The notes: generated by a model not told the origin, from the sequence alone. 64,000 nucleotides of DNA from Fimimonas sp045644945 (GCA_045644945.1 JAZRHU010000074.1:4795-68794); one strand, 5' to 3'. Numbered from the stretch's first letter, positions 49,988 to 59,137 are shown. A program made the numbers and translations.

Positions 49988-51811
49988 CTATTGATTGTCT
50001 GTAACGTCGTCGTAGCTTACGCCATCGCCTGCACCAGCACCACCATCTTGTGGTTGGCCGTTTTGTTGTGCTTGTTGGTAGAACTTTTGGAATACTGCAG
50101 CGCTTTCCTTTGCGATGCGGTCTGTTTCCGCCTTGAGTTCTTCTGTTGTAGCGTCTTGCTTGTCGAGAACCTTTTTGCCAAGTTCGATTTGTTCTTCCAA
50201 AAGCTTTTTGTCAGCTTCGGGGAGTTTGTCGCCACTTTCGCGAAGGAATTGTTCAAGGGACAAAATCATTTGGTCAAGGCCGTTGCGAGCTTCTACCGCT
50301 TGACGGCGTTTTTTGTCTTCTTCGGCGTACTTTTCAGCATCTTTGATAGCTTTGTCGATATCAGCATCGGACAAGTTTGTGGAAGATGTGATAGTTACGG
50401 ATTGTTCCTTTTGAGTGCCAAGGTCTTTTGCTGTTACGTGAACGATACCGTTAGCATCGATGTCGAACTTAACTTCGATTTGTGGGATTCCGCGTGGAGC
50501 TGGAGCAATACCTGTCAAGGAGAAACGACCGAGAGTTTTGTTGTCGCCTGCCATTTCGCGTTCGCCTTGCAAAACGTGGATGTCTACGCTTGTTTGGTTA
50601 TCTGCAGCTGTAGAGAACACTTGAGATTTGCTTGTTGGGATTGTTGTGTTGCGGTCGATGAGTTTAGCCATCACGCCACCCAAAACTTCGATACCCAAGG
50701 AAAGTGGAGTAACGTCCAACAAGAGTACGTCTTTAACTTCGCCACCAAGAACGCCACCTTGAATTGCTGCACCAATAGCAACACATTCGTCTGGGTTGAT
50801 TCCCTTGTATGGTTCTTTACCACTAAACTTTTTAACTGCTTCTACTACTGCTGGGATACGAGTGGAGCCACCAACCAAGATTACGCGGTTGAGGTCGCTG
50901 TTTGTAACACCTGCATCTCTCATAGCGTTTTGCATAGGAACGATTGTGCGTTTGATGATACCGTCAATCAAACTTTCGAACTTAGCGCGAGTGATTTCCA
51001 CTTCCAAGTGCTTTGGACCAGTTGCATCCGCTGTGATAAATGGGAGAGAAACTGTTGTCTTAAGTGTGGAAGAGAGTTCGATCTTTGCCTTTTCAGCAGC
51101 TTCCTTAAGACGTTGTGTAGCTTGCTTATCTTGAGAGAGGTCGATGCCGTTTGTGCGTTTGAACTCTGCAACAAGGTAGTCGATAACTACTTGGTCGATG
51201 TCGTCACCGCCAAGACGTGTGTCGCCGTTAGTTGCCAAAACTTCGAATACACCATCGCCAATTTCCAAGATGGATACGTCGAATGTACCACCACCAAGGT
51301 CGTAGATCAAAATCTTTTGGTTTTTGTTTTCGCCCTTGTCAAGACCATATGCAAGTGCTGCAGCTGTTGGTTCGTTGATGATACGCAATACTTCCAAACC
51401 GGCAATTTTACCTGCGTCTTTTGTTGCTTGACGTTGAGCATCGTTAAAGTATGCTGGAACTGTGATTACCGCTTGAGTAACCTTTTCGCCAAGGTAAGCT
51501 TCGGCATCTGCCTTGAGCTTGCCAAGAACGATTGCGGAAATTTCTTGTGGAGCGTATGCTTTGCCATCGATGTTTACGGAGTAGTTTGTACCCATGTGAC
51601 GTTTGATGGACATAACTGTGCGGTCAGAGTTTACAATAGCTTGACGCTTTGCAACTTGGCCTACAAGACGTTCGCCGTCTTTAGAAAAGCCAACTACTGA
51701 TGGAGTTGTTCTGTTACCTTCTGCATTGGTGATTACGACAGGTTCGCCACCTTCCAATACTGCAACGCAAGAGTTTGTTGTACCAAGGTCAATACCGATA
51801 ATTTTTCCCAT
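49988..51811 (-). CDS. dnaK: Chaperone protein DnaK (Hsp70)
   Basis: The 607-residue Hsp70 has the ATPase start GIDLGTTNSCVAV, the IINEPTAAALAYG and IYDLGGGTFDVS motifs, the linker VLLLDVTPLSLGIE, and the substrate-binding and lid domains, ending with an Asp-rich tail. Length is typical of Firmicutes. AGGAGAT precedes the ATG. It is the third gene of the HrcA-controlled operon. Confidence 0.98.
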   Translation of the reverse strand: MGKIIGIDLGTTNSCVAVLEGGEPVVITNAEGNRTTPSVVGFSKDGERLVGQVAKRQAIVNSDRTVMSIKRHMGTNYSVNIDGKAYAPQEISAIVLGKLKADAEAYLGEKVTQAVITVPAYFNDAQRQATKDAGKIAGLEVLRIINEPTAAALAYGLDKGENKNQKILIYDLGGGTFDVSILEIGDGVFEVLATNGDTRLGGDDIDQVVIDYLVAEFKRTNGIDLSQDKQATQRLKEAAEKAKIELSSTLKTTVSLPFITADATGPKHLEVEITRAKFESLIDGIIKRTIVPMQNAMRDAGVTNSDLNRVILVGGSTRIPAVVEAVKKFSGKEPYKGINPDECVAIGAAIQGGVLGGEVKDVLLLDVTPLSLGIEVLGGVMAKLIDRNTTIPTSKSQVFSTAADNQTSVDIHVLQGEREMAGDNKTLGRFSLTGIAPAPRGIPQIEVKFDIDANGIVHVTAKDLGTQKEQSVTITSSTNLSDADIDKAIKDAEKYAEEDKKRRQAVEARNGLDQMILSLEQFLRESGDKLPEADKKLLEEQIELGKKVLDKQDATTEELKAETDRIAKESAAVFQKFYQQAQQNGQPQDGGAGAGDGVSYDDVTDNQ

Positions 51812-51947
51812 AATATATCTCCTTTTTTTTGTCGGCCGTTGGCAACAAGGTTGCCATAGCCATCATTATTTTTTAGTTTATTTTTGTTTGTTTTTGTTTT
51901 GTTATTTTATATTCCACTTTCGAGATGAAAGTTGTTATAGAGTTTTG

Positions 51948-52514
51948 TTACGCACCAACAATTACTTGTGCATATCTAAGCACTTTGTCGCCCATCAGGT
52001 AGCCGTTTTTGTAAACTTGCACTACCTTGCCTTTGTTTTCCTCTCCGCAATCCATTTGAGAAAGTGCTTCCATTGTCATGCAGTCGAAGTCCTTTCCGCT
52101 AACGTCCATTGGCAAAACACCAAAGTTTGCAAGTGTTTGCATAAATTGTTGTTGGATCATTTGGAATGCCTTCAAATTGTCGCCATCAAGGTGCTTGCTT
52201 GCAAGCTCAAAGTTGTCGCAGATGTCGATAAGCTTTGTTACAACGCTTGCAACACCCTCCGCCTTGGCTTGGTCGCCATTGAACTTCATACGGCGTTTGT
52301 AGCTTTCGAAATCGTTTTTCATTGCTACAAGTTGAGTGAGGTAGGTGTCAGATTTGTCTGCAGAAGATTGAAGTCTTGCAACTGTTTTTGCAAGTGCGTC
52401 TTTTTCGGCAGTCAACTCTTCCACCTGCTTGATGAGTTTTTCGTTTTCTGCTGTCAAAGCTTGTTCAAGCTCTGTCATTTCCACAGATTGTGGTGTTTGA
52501 TTTGTTTGTTCCAT
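51948..52514 (-). CDS. grpE: Nucleotide exchange factor GrpE
   Basis: GrpE releases ADP from DnaK. The 188-residue protein has a long N-terminal coiled coil (about residues 10-70), the central DNFELASKHLDGD block and a C-terminal beta domain (GYLMGDKVLRYAQVIV). It starts one base after the hrcA stop. Confidence 0.95.
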   Translation of the reverse strand: MEQTNQTPQSVEMTELEQALTAENEKLIKQVEELTAEKDALAKTVARLQSSADKSDTYLTQLVAMKNDFESYKRRMKFNGDQAKAEGVASVVTKLIDICDNFELASKHLDGDNLKAFQMIQQQFMQTLANFGVLPMDVSGKDFDCMTMEALSQMDCGEENKGKVVQVYKNGYLMGDKVLRYAQVIVGA

Positions 52515-52515
52515 A

Positions 52516-53535
52516 TTACTCCTTACCCATCATATCAATGATGATGTTACTAATTTTGTCCAAAACGGAAAGCACCTTTTTGTAGTTCATGCGAACGGGG
52601 CCAATCACGCCAATGGAGCCGGCAATATTTCGACCAAGTGCCACGCGAGTGGTTACTACCGAGCAACCTTCGGGGGCGTTTTCTGACGCGCCAATTTTGA
52701 CCGTTACAAAACCCTCTTGACCACCGTCATCGGTAAACACTTGCGCCATTTTTGCCTTGGAGCCAACTTCGCTAAGAAACTTTTGCACGTTGGCAACATC
52801 GTTGTACTCACTGTGTTGAAAGATGTTGTGTTCGCCACAAACACAAACATCCATGCCGTTTGCCAAAGCTTGCTTTTTCAGTTCGTCAGTGATCTTTTTG
52901 AACAGTTTGTTAAGTTTGAACTGGTCATTTACCAAGGTGTAGGGGTAGGTAAAGTTCAAAAATTGCGAGATGTGCTTGCCAACGAACAATTTGTTTAGCC
53001 AGGCTTGCGCTTGCATAAGCATCAGGTCGTCGAAGTCTTCGGGGATATCCACAATGCCGTCCTTCAAAACGCGTGTTTCGGTAACGATAACCATCAGCAT
53101 TTGACCGTTGGACAAATCCAAAAGTTTGATTGCCGTGATGGTATCGGCCATATCCGCCTTGACTACCACCGATGTGTAGTTGGTAATTTCCGAAATGACG
53201 TTTGTGATTTGATGGATGACTTCGTCAAGACTGCCGTGGTTACGAAGAAGTCGGCTTTCGATAAGTGCGTTTTCCTCAGCGGTTAGGCAACTTTCGGTAG
53301 TGAGTTCATTCACGTAAAAACGAAATGCCTTTTCCGAAGGGATGCGACCGGCGGACACGTGCGGTTGCACAAGGTAGCCCATGCTCTCCAAAGCGGAAAG
53401 CTCGTTGCGAATGGTTGCCGACGAACAATCTTGCAGGCAAGTTTTTTGTATTTCTTTACTGCTTACTGGCGAGGCCTTTTGAATGTAGCCATCTACCACA
53501 GCAGAAAGTATCTTCTTTTTTCGCAATGAAAGCAT
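52516..53535 (-). CDS. hrcA: Heat-inducible transcription repressor HrcA
   Basis: HrcA represses the class I heat-shock operon by binding CIRCE. The 339-residue protein has an N-terminal winged helix with SSATIRNELSALESMGYL (about residues 40-57) and a GAF-like domain. The start was set at ATG 53535 (MLSLRKKKIL) with GGAG upstream; an in-frame start at 53577 would add 14 unconserved residues. It lies downstream of a CIRCE and a consensus promoter, so it is autoregulated. Confidence 0.96.
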   Translation of the reverse strand: MLSLRKKKILSAVVDGYIQKASPVSSKEIQKTCLQDCSSATIRNELSALESMGYLVQPHVSAGRIPSEKAFRFYVNELTTESCLTAEENALIESRLLRNHGSLDEVIHQITNVISEITNYTSVVVKADMADTITAIKLLDLSNGQMLMVIVTETRVLKDGIVDIPEDFDDLMLMQAQAWLNKLFVGKHISQFLNFTYPYTLVNDQFKLNKLFKKITDELKKQALANGMDVCVCGEHNIFQHSEYNDVANVQKFLSEVGSKAKMAQVFTDDGGQEGFVTVKIGASENAPEGCSVVTTRVALGRNIAGSIGVIGPVRMNYKKVLSVLDKISNIIIDMMGKE

Positions 53536-53604
53536 GTTTTTCTCCGTTTTGCAACTCATTTTTGAGTTATTTTGCAACTTTTTGTCAGTCTTAGGTGTTA
53601 TTTG

Positions 53605-53631
53605 TTAGCACTCTCGTGTGTCGAGTGCTAA
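53605..53631 (-). promoter_or_regulatory. CIRCE operator (HrcA binding site)
   Basis: TTAGCACTC-N9-GAGTGCTAA, the exact CIRCE consensus. It lies just downstream of the -10 of the hrcA promoter, where HrcA would block transcription until heat stress. Confidence 0.97.
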
Positions 53632-53642
53632 TTTACACTACC

Positions 53643-53671
53643 AATATACCATTATATTTGCCATTTGTCAA
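53643..53671 (-). promoter_or_regulatory. Sigma-A promoter of the heat-shock operon
   Basis: TTGACA-N17-TATATT on the minus strand, immediately upstream of CIRCE. Confidence 0.88.
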
Positions 53672-53877
53672 GATTATTATTCACTTTTTTTGCAAATTTT
53701 GTAAAGTTGAAAGATTGCTGAATGGGCTTTGTTGAAGAAATGATGCCAAACACACTCTCGCAATACCAACGCAAGCTTCCCTGCGACATAAATAATGATA
53801 GTATCAAAGAATATATATAAATAAAAATATACAGGCGAGAAATGGCTCGCATCAGAAATGGCGATCTTACAAATAAA

Positions 53878-53904
53878 AATGCACTCCCAAAAGGAAGTGC
53901 ATTT
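53878..53904 (-). terminator. Intrinsic terminator
   Basis: On the minus strand, AAATGCACT and AGTGCATTT flank a nine-to-ten-base loop, followed by T-rich sequence. It ends the 53935-54528 gene. The rest of the 53672-53877 gap shows nothing. Confidence 0.8.
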
Positions 53905-53934
53905 AGAGTTAGATATCAAGTTTTGTTGACAATA

Positions 53935-54528
53935 TCAGGTATTCCAAGAGAGATCGCTATCGTCCTTGCCGGTAAAGTGGCGGACAAGGCGAATTACCAC
54001 GTAGGCGCCAACAACAATCCAAACGTTAAAGATCAAGCACAAAATTGCAATGCCGATTGCCACAAACAAGGAAAGACGAGCTGCGATGCTTGCGCCAGAC
54101 TCTCTCCAATCGTGCCACTCTTCCACGTACCAATCTACGTCTGGTGAAAAGATGTGATGCTCGGTGTGGCTGTAACGTGTTTGGTAGCCACCGCCGTAGT
54201 AGTTGCGCTTGAACATTGGTGTGTAGCTAAAGTAGTTGATGGAGAAAAACGCAATGCTCATCATTACCGCCATCATGCCGTAGGTGCTAAAGTCTGTTTG
54301 CTCTTGATTGAACATTGTGGACATACCAATAGCAATAAACAATGCAATCAAGCAGTAGATAACATAGATAATGATGCCAATAACCCTAATTTTGGATAGC
54401 CAAGTGAAGATTGTGCGAGTCAACAACAAATTGACAAAGTACAAAATTGTAAACAATAGTGGCAAAATGAAAATTGCATTGCCAAGGCCATCGACGTTTC
54501 GGCCCAAAAGTTCGAAAAGTACAAACAT
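53935..54528 (-). CDS. Hypothetical membrane protein, four helices
   Basis: This 197-residue protein has about four hydrophobic segments (around residues 15-40, 45-68, 78-95 and 155-182). A polar loop with a Tyr/Gly-rich patch (RNYYGGGYQTRYSHTEHH) lies between the last two. The start was set at ATG 54528 with AAGGAG upstream; the long upstream extension in frame looks non-coding. Family not recognised. Confidence 0.65.
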   Translation of the reverse strand: MFVLFELLGRNVDGLGNAIFILPLLFTILYFVNLLLTRTIFTWLSKIRVIGIIIYVIYCLIALFIAIGMSTMFNQEQTDFSTYGMMAVMMSIAFFSINYFSYTPMFKRNYYGGGYQTRYSHTEHHIFSPDVDWYVEEWHDWRESGASIAARLSLFVAIGIAILCLIFNVWIVVGAYVVIRLVRHFTGKDDSDLSWNT

Positions 54529-54748
54529 TGTTTTCTCCTTTTTCGTGTGGTATTTGTGTGTTTTGCACAAAAATGTGGGACACGTGGTTGTTTTTTGATA
54601 CGCCCACCGCTTTGTATCCTTTTGCAAAATGTCTGTTATTTTTGCAACATCGACAGTTGCAAACATCACAAAATAACAAAAATACTCTACATACATTGTA
54701 TGCCTAACTGCGAAATTTGTCAATGGGTTAGGGGAGTTTTGCAAAGAT

Positions 54749-54782
54749 AAAAATGGCAAGCAGAGCTAACTCCACTTGCCAA
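54749..54782 (-). terminator. Intrinsic terminator
   Basis: On the minus strand, TGGCAAG and CTTGCCA flank a 14-base loop, then TTTTTATC. It ends the 54792-55199 gene. Confidence 0.75.
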
Positions 54783-54791
54783 CGAATACTT

Positions 54792-55199
54792 TTATCTATC
54801 TAACTTTGATAGGCATTTTTTGATATCGTCCACACAATACACTTGTTGATATTTTTCCAATAGATATCTTCTTATTTCAACAGCGTCAAGTGATTGCAGT
54901 TTTTCCTCAACAATATAATTCTCCAAGTCGCTAAAGTATTTTCTTTTAGCTTTGATAGAAAAGAATACGTTTATCAAAGTATACAAAATACAACCTGCAA
55001 AAAGGATAAAAATCATTACATGTTTGTCTACAAACGCCATCACTATGTTTGCAACAATGCCAATCGATTGAAATATGGTTTCAAACAAAATATAGTTTTT
55101 GAATATCTTTTCATCGTACAGCAAAAAGCCTTGCCCGTTATTAAAAAAGATAGTCATTAACAAAAATATCACTTGAAACAACAAAATACCAAATATCAT
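54792..55199 (-). CDS. Hypothetical small membrane protein
   Basis: This 135-residue protein has three hydrophobic segments (about residues 2-20, 38-58 and 60-80). A charged helical C-terminus of about 50 residues follows (FSDLENYIVEEKLQ, then ALD..EIRRYLLEKY). Very AT-rich, unlike the clpX gene beside it. Family not recognised; the tail could be a coiled coil. Confidence 0.6.
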   Translation of the reverse strand: MIFGILLFQVIFLLMTIFFNNGQGFLLYDEKIFKNYILFETIFQSIGIVANIVMAFVDKHVMIFILFAGCILYTLINVFFSIKAKRKYFSDLENYIVEEKLQSLDAVEIRRYLLEKYQQVYCVDDIKKCLSKLDR

Positions 55200-55271
55200 A
55201 ACTTTACCTCAAACACATTATATATCATTTCAAAGGGTATTGTCAATGGGCAATATTTGGTGCCAAAACAC

Positions 55272-55303
55272 AAAAAAGGAACTGCAATTTTGCAATTCCT
55301 TTA
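55272..55303 (-). terminator. Intrinsic terminator after clpX
   Basis: On the minus strand, AAAGGAA-TGCA and TGCA-TTCCTTT arms (one mismatch) flank AAAT, followed by TTTTTTG. Confidence 0.82.
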
Positions 55304-55337
55304 TCTTGCAATTTTTGATAGCCACAATACACCCAAA

Positions 55338-56558
55338 CTAGCTTGCTTGTTTTAGTTGCAATGTTAGTTGTTCTTTGCCTTCCACAACGGCACGAGTTAG
55401 GTGCGCAATTTGTGGCTCCTTGGTGTTGGGTGCAAGGTACATGCAATCCAACATCAAGTTTTCCATAACACTACGCAAACCACGTGCGCCAGTTTTCAAA
55501 GCGATGGATTTTTCCGCAATGGCAACAAGGGCATCGTCATCTACAACCAAGTCCACCTTGTCCAAAGAAAGCAAGTGTTGGTATTGCTTTACAAGGGCGT
55601 TTTTGGGGGCTGTGAGAATCTTTACAAGGGCGTTTTGATCAAGTGGGGCAAGTCCAACTGTGATAGGCAAACGGCCAACAAACTCGGGAATGAGGCCAAA
55701 TTTGATGAAGTCTTGTGGTTGAATTTGCTTTACCAATTGCGAGTAGTCCACTTCCATTGCGCTCTTGATTTGGTTGCCAAAACCAAGTCCGCCACCAATT
55801 TGGCGTTTTTCGATGATTTTGTCCAAACCAACAAATGCACCACCGCAAATAAACAAAATGTTTGTTGTGTTGATGGGGATTGTTTCCTGTTGTGGGTGCT
55901 TACGTCCGCCTTGTGGTGGAACGTTGGCAACTGTGCTTTCGATAATCTTGAGCAATGCTTGTTGCACGCCCTCGCCAGAAACGTCGCGTGTGATGGACAC
56001 GTTTTCGCTTTTTTTGGCAATTTTATCTATTTCGTCAATGTAGATGATGCCCATTTCCGCACGTTTTACATCGTAGTCGGCAGCTTGGATGAGCTTGAGT
56101 AAAATGTTTTCCACGTCCTCGCCAACATAGCCCGCCTCCGTCAAAGTGGTAGCATCCGCCACCGCAAATGGCACGTCCAAAATTTTTGCCAAAGTTTTGG
56201 CAAGCAAAGTCTTTCCGCAGCCCGTTGGGCCAAGCATCAAGATGTTGCTCTTTTCCAGTTCGATATCCCCCGACTTATCCTTGTTCAAGATACGTTTGTA
56301 GTGGTTGTACACCGCAACGGAAAGTGTGCGCTTGGCATCGTCTTGGCCAACAACGTGCTTGTTTAGCTCCGCGTGAATTTGACTTGGGCTAAGCAACTTG
56401 AACTTGGGAGATTTTTTCTTGGATTGCTTTTGTTCTTCCGCAAGAAAATCCGCACATACCTTTACGCATTCGTCACAAATGCATACGCCTGTGGCAGAAG
56501 AAAGCATCTTGCCAACTTCCTCTTCGCTTCGGCCACAAAATGCACAATATTGAATCAT
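55338..56558 (-). CDS. clpX: ATP-dependent Clp protease ATPase subunit ClpX
   Basis: ClpX unfolds substrates and feeds them to ClpP. The 406-residue protein has the N-terminal zinc-binding domain with four Cys (CAFCGR and CICDEC), Walker A GPTGCGKTLLA (about 115), Walker B IIYIDEIDKI (about 175) and the GYVGEDVE pore-region motif. It starts nine bases after clpP, in operon. Confidence 0.97.
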   Translation of the reverse strand: MIQYCAFCGRSEEEVGKMLSSATGVCICDECVKVCADFLAEEQKQSKKKSPKFKLLSPSQIHAELNKHVVGQDDAKRTLSVAVYNHYKRILNKDKSGDIELEKSNILMLGPTGCGKTLLAKTLAKILDVPFAVADATTLTEAGYVGEDVENILLKLIQAADYDVKRAEMGIIYIDEIDKIAKKSENVSITRDVSGEGVQQALLKIIESTVANVPPQGGRKHPQQETIPINTTNILFICGGAFVGLDKIIEKRQIGGGLGFGNQIKSAMEVDYSQLVKQIQPQDFIKFGLIPEFVGRLPITVGLAPLDQNALVKILTAPKNALVKQYQHLLSLDKVDLVVDDDALVAIAEKSIALKTGARGLRSVMENLMLDCMYLAPNTKEPQIAHLTRAVVEGKEQLTLQLKQAS

Positions 56559-56567
56559 GTTTACTCC

Positions 56568-57152
56568 TTACTTACGTTTTGTAAATACTTGGTCAATCAA
56601 GCCGTATTCCATGGCTTCCTCGGCGGTGAGGTAGTTGTCGCGTTCGGTGTCGTGCTCGATGATGGCAACATCCTTGCCGGTGTTTTCCGCCAAAATGCGG
56701 TTGAGCTTGTTTTTGGTTTTTAGCAATTGTTGTGTTTGGATAGCAACGTCGGTTGCTTGTCCGCGTGCACCACCAAGCACTTGATGGATCATGATTTCCG
56801 CATTGGGGAGCGCAAAACGCTTGCCCTTTGTTCCGCTACTGAGCAAAAATGCGCCCATGCTTGCGGCCATGCCAACGCAAATGGTTGCAACGTCACAACG
56901 GATGTAGTTCATTGTGTCGTAGATGGCCATACCAGCAGTTACCGAGCCACCCGGGGAATTGATGTAGATGGAAATATCTTTGGTGGGATCCTTGGACTCC
57001 AAGTAAATTAGTTGCGCAACAACCAAGTTTGCAACTTCGTCTGTGATTTCGCCACTAAGAAAGATGATGCGGTCCTCCAAAATGCGAGAAAAAATATCGT
57101 AGCTACGTTCGCCTTTGTCGGTGGAATCTACCACCATTGGGATAAGTGCCAT
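56568..57152 (-). CDS. clpP: ATP-dependent Clp protease proteolytic subunit ClpP
   Basis: The 194-residue serine protease has the catalytic Ser in GMAASMGAFLLSSG (about residue 97), His in MIHQVLGGARGQATD (about 122) and a later Asp. Length and N-terminus (ALIPMVVDSTDKGERSYDIFSRIL, in short blocks) are typical. AGGAGG precedes the ATG. It follows trigger factor, with a terminator-like hairpin in the 64-base gap. Confidence 0.97.
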   Translation of the reverse strand: MALIPMVVDSTDKGERSYDIFSRILEDRIIFLSGEITDEVANLVVAQLIYLESKDPTKDISIYINSPGGSVTAGMAIYDTMNYIRCDVATICVGMAASMGAFLLSSGTKGKRFALPNAEIMIHQVLGGARGQATDVAIQTQQLLKTKNKLNRILAENTGKDVAIIEHDTERDNYLTAEEAMEYGLIDQVFTKRK

Positions 57153-57165
57153 TGTGTGCCTCCTG

Positions 57166-57200
57166 TAAAAAACACGTCGGACAAAGTGTTTTGCCCGACG
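57166..57200 (-). terminator. Terminator-like hairpin between tig and clpP
   Basis: On the minus strand, CGTCGGGCAAA and TTTGTCCGACG (one G-T pair) flank a four-base loop, then TGTTTTTT. It lies directly before the clpP ribosome-binding site. It may reduce clpP expression from the tig promoter or be read through. Confidence 0.7.
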
Positions 57201-57216
57201 TTATTTGTTAGTTTTG

Positions 57217-58509
57217 TTATGCGATTGTGTTTTCACTCTTCAAGAATGCCAAGAGTTTTTCTGTGATAACTTGGTTTTCGAAGTAAGCAATTTCGCCTTG
57301 ACCAAGTGTTGCTTTGAATTCGTCAACTGGCTTGCCGATGCGTTCAGCGTACTCAGCAACTTTCTTATCAACGTCCTTCTTTGGAGCCTTGATCTTTTCC
57401 GCCTTTACGATTTCTTCGAATACAAGTCTTGTGTGAACGGCCTTTGTAGCGCGATCTCTGTAGTTGTTTCTCAAATCAAGTTCGGTGGAGTTTGTGTACT
57501 TGTAGTAAGAATCAATATCCAAACCTTGGTACATGAGTTGGTACTTGAAGTCTTCGATGTATTGGTCGATTTGTTCTTCGATCATTTCAACTGGAATGTC
57601 GATTGTTGTGTTTTCTACAATTGTTTGGATAAGTGTGTCTTCGTCCTTGTCGCTTGCTGCCTTTTCAGCTTGAGCTACCAAGTTCTTTTGGATGTCTGCT
57701 TTGTACTCGTCCAAAGTATCAAACTCGCTTACGTCCTTTGCAAAATCATCATCAAGAGCGGGCAACTCTTTTACGGAGATACCGTTGATTGTGCAAGTGA
57801 ACACTGCAGGTTTACCAGCAAGGTTTTCTGCGTGGTATTCAGCAGGGAAAGTAACGTTGATATCTTTTGTTTCGCCAATGTTCATACCGATGAGTTGTTC
57901 TTCGAAACCTTCGATAAATGTGTGGGAACCAATTACAAGTGTTTGACCTTGAGCTGTGCCACCTTCGAAAGCTACGCCATCAACAGAACCAGCATAGTCA
58001 AGGTTAACTTGGTCGCCGTCAGCAACTGCACGATCGGTAACTTCTACAAAACGAGCGTTGCGTTCGCGAACCTTTGCAAGTTCTGCATCAACTTGTTCTG
58101 CTGTAACTTCCGCTGGAGTTGTCTTTGCGATTGTAAGACCTTTGTATTCGCCAAGAGCAATTTCTGGACGAACTGTCACAACGATTGCGAAGGATACGCC
58201 GTTGTCGTCAACTTTGATGGATTTGTCGTCGATGGATGGACGAGCAACTGGTTGTGCCTTTTTATTTTTATCCAAAAATTGACCGTAATATTCGTTTGCA
58301 GCAAGGTAAAGTGCATCTTCGAAGAAAAGACCTTTGCCGTATCTGTTTTCCAAAACGGACTTTGGAACGTGGCCCTTTCTAAATCCAGGAACGCTGTACT
58401 TACCCTTGTTTTGTTCGTAAGCTTTTTTGTCAAATGTAGCCCACTCAGTCATATCCATTTTGAATGTGATTGTGAGTGTGTTGTTATTTCTTTTAGATGT
58501 GTATTTCAT
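57217..58509 (-). CDS. tig: Trigger factor
   Basis: Trigger factor is a ribosome-bound chaperone. The 430-residue protein has the ribosome-binding domain with the VPGFRKGHVP signature (about residues 36-45). A PPIase (FKBP-like) domain follows (about 145-245), then a long helical C-terminal chaperone domain. The start was set at ATG 58509 with GGAGG upstream; an earlier in-frame start is unlikely. It is upstream of clpP-clpX in the usual Firmicutes order. Confidence 0.96.
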   Translation of the reverse strand: MKYTSKRNNNTLTITFKMDMTEWATFDKKAYEQNKGKYSVPGFRKGHVPKSVLENRYGKGLFFEDALYLAANEYYGQFLDKNKKAQPVARPSIDDKSIKVDDNGVSFAIVVTVRPEIALGEYKGLTIAKTTPAEVTAEQVDAELAKVRERNARFVEVTDRAVADGDQVNLDYAGSVDGVAFEGGTAQGQTLVIGSHTFIEGFEEQLIGMNIGETKDINVTFPAEYHAENLAGKPAVFTCTINGISVKELPALDDDFAKDVSEFDTLDEYKADIQKNLVAQAEKAASDKDEDTLIQTIVENTTIDIPVEMIEEQIDQYIEDFKYQLMYQGLDIDSYYKYTNSTELDLRNNYRDRATKAVHTRLVFEEIVKAEKIKAPKKDVDKKVAEYAERIGKPVDEFKATLGQGEIAYFENQVITEKLLAFLKSENTIA

Positions 58510-58565
58510 TGTTGTCCTCCGACATAATTTTACTGTGCCTTGACGGCATATTTCTACAGTATAGT

Positions 58566-58594
58566 ATTTTAGCACAGTTGTACAAAAAAATCAA
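58566..58594 (-). promoter_or_regulatory. Sigma-A promoter of tig
   Basis: TTGATT-N17-TAAAAT on the minus strand, with a leader of about 50 bases before the ATG at 58509. Confidence 0.6.
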
Positions 58595-58635
58595 GACTTT
58601 TTGTCAATATGTTCATTTTTGTAAAAAGAAATAAT

Positions 58636-58702
58636 AAAAAACACCCAATGACGGCCCCTTACGGCTCTGCCCATTGAGTGAAAACTTAAGTTTTTTTATC
58701 CT
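58636..58702 (-). ncRNA. Small RNA A1 of the tig-upstream array
   Basis: Promoter TTGCAA-N17-TATACT lies at 58709-58737 on the minus strand, with a predicted start near 58702. The RNA of about 67 bases has an A-rich 5' end and an outer stem CACTCAATG/CATTGGGTG. An internal 22-base region (GGCAGAGCCGTAAGGGGCCG) is enclosed, and TTTTTT follows. Unit A2 has the same internal region and a stem that differs at one position but still pairs (U-G here, U-A there). Confidence 0.72.
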
Positions 58703-58754
58703 AGTGTTAGTATATACTATTGTTTCCAAAATTGCAACAGTTTTGGATAAAAAG

Positions 58755-58865
58755 AAAAAAAGCCCACAAACATTGTTTGTGGGGTGCCTTTTCTGTGCAC
58801 AGATGGCGTCATTATTTGCGATTACGGAAGTGCACTCCTAGTACATAAATGTACACGCTCTATGT
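58755..58865 (-). ncRNA. Small RNA B of the tig-upstream array
   Basis: Promoter TTGCAA-N17-TATAAT lies at 58872-58900, with a predicted start near 58865. The transcript of about 110 bases has a 5' hairpin (GTACATTTATGTAC), a middle segment flanked by GTGCAC palindromes, and a terminator CCCACAAAC-N3-GTTTGTGGG with TTTTTTT. It is unlike A, C, D and E in sequence, but the promoter resembles that of A1 and A2. Confidence 0.68.
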
Positions 58866-58921
58866 GTATGTATTATACTCAACTTTAATAAAATTTGCAA
58901 TAGTTTTGGATAAAATTGCAC

Positions 58922-59006
58922 AAAAAAAGAAATGACGGGCTTCGAGCCTACCTTTAATCACTTACCACTCAACCGCTTGTAGCAGGAGCGAACGGAATCA
59001 TTTCTT
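58922..59006 (-). ncRNA. Small RNA D of the tig-upstream array
   Basis: Promoter TTGACA-N17-TACAAT lies at 59013-59041, with a predicted start near 59006. The transcript of about 85 bases is closed by AAGAAATGA/TCATTTCTT. Inside are TTCCG, a hairpin CGCT-N9-AGCG, the conserved GATTAAAG, and a GGCT-CGA-AGCC hairpin. It ends in TTTTTTT. Paralogue of C. Confidence 0.75.
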
Positions 59007-59082
59007 GTTTAGATTGTATCAAATTGTGGATAGGTTGTCAATTATATAAATCAAATAACTGCCCATTTCCAACGTTTGACAT

Positions 59083-59137
59083 AAAAAAGAGCCCACCCCG
59101 ACGGCACAAATTGTCCACAGGGTCCACATCGGCTCTT
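59083..59137 (-). ncRNA. Small RNA E of the tig-upstream array
   Basis: A TATAAT box lies at 59144-59149, with a weak or missing -35. The transcript of about 55 bases has an outer stem AAGAGCC/GGGCTCTT extended by CCGA/TCGG, and TTTTTT follows. It has the least support of the six because of its promoter. Confidence 0.5.

Noticed and set aside
49991..51700. A 569-codon open frame antisense to dnaK
   Set aside because: Shadow of a highly biased gene; no ribosome-binding site and non-protein-like composition.
53842..54147. Plus-strand ORF overlapping the 53935 gene
   Set aside because: It runs through the terminator of the minus-strand gene and is antisense to it; no family resemblance.
57205..58527. 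A 440-codon open frame antisense to tig
   Set aside because: Shadow of the trigger factor gene; composition is Cys/Phe/Val-rich with no recognisable family.
58620..58700. Plus-strand transcription of unit A1
   Set aside because: A T-run does follow AACTTAAG on the plus strand, but no plus-strand promoter with proper spacing is present, whereas the minus strand has promoter, stem and T-run in order.
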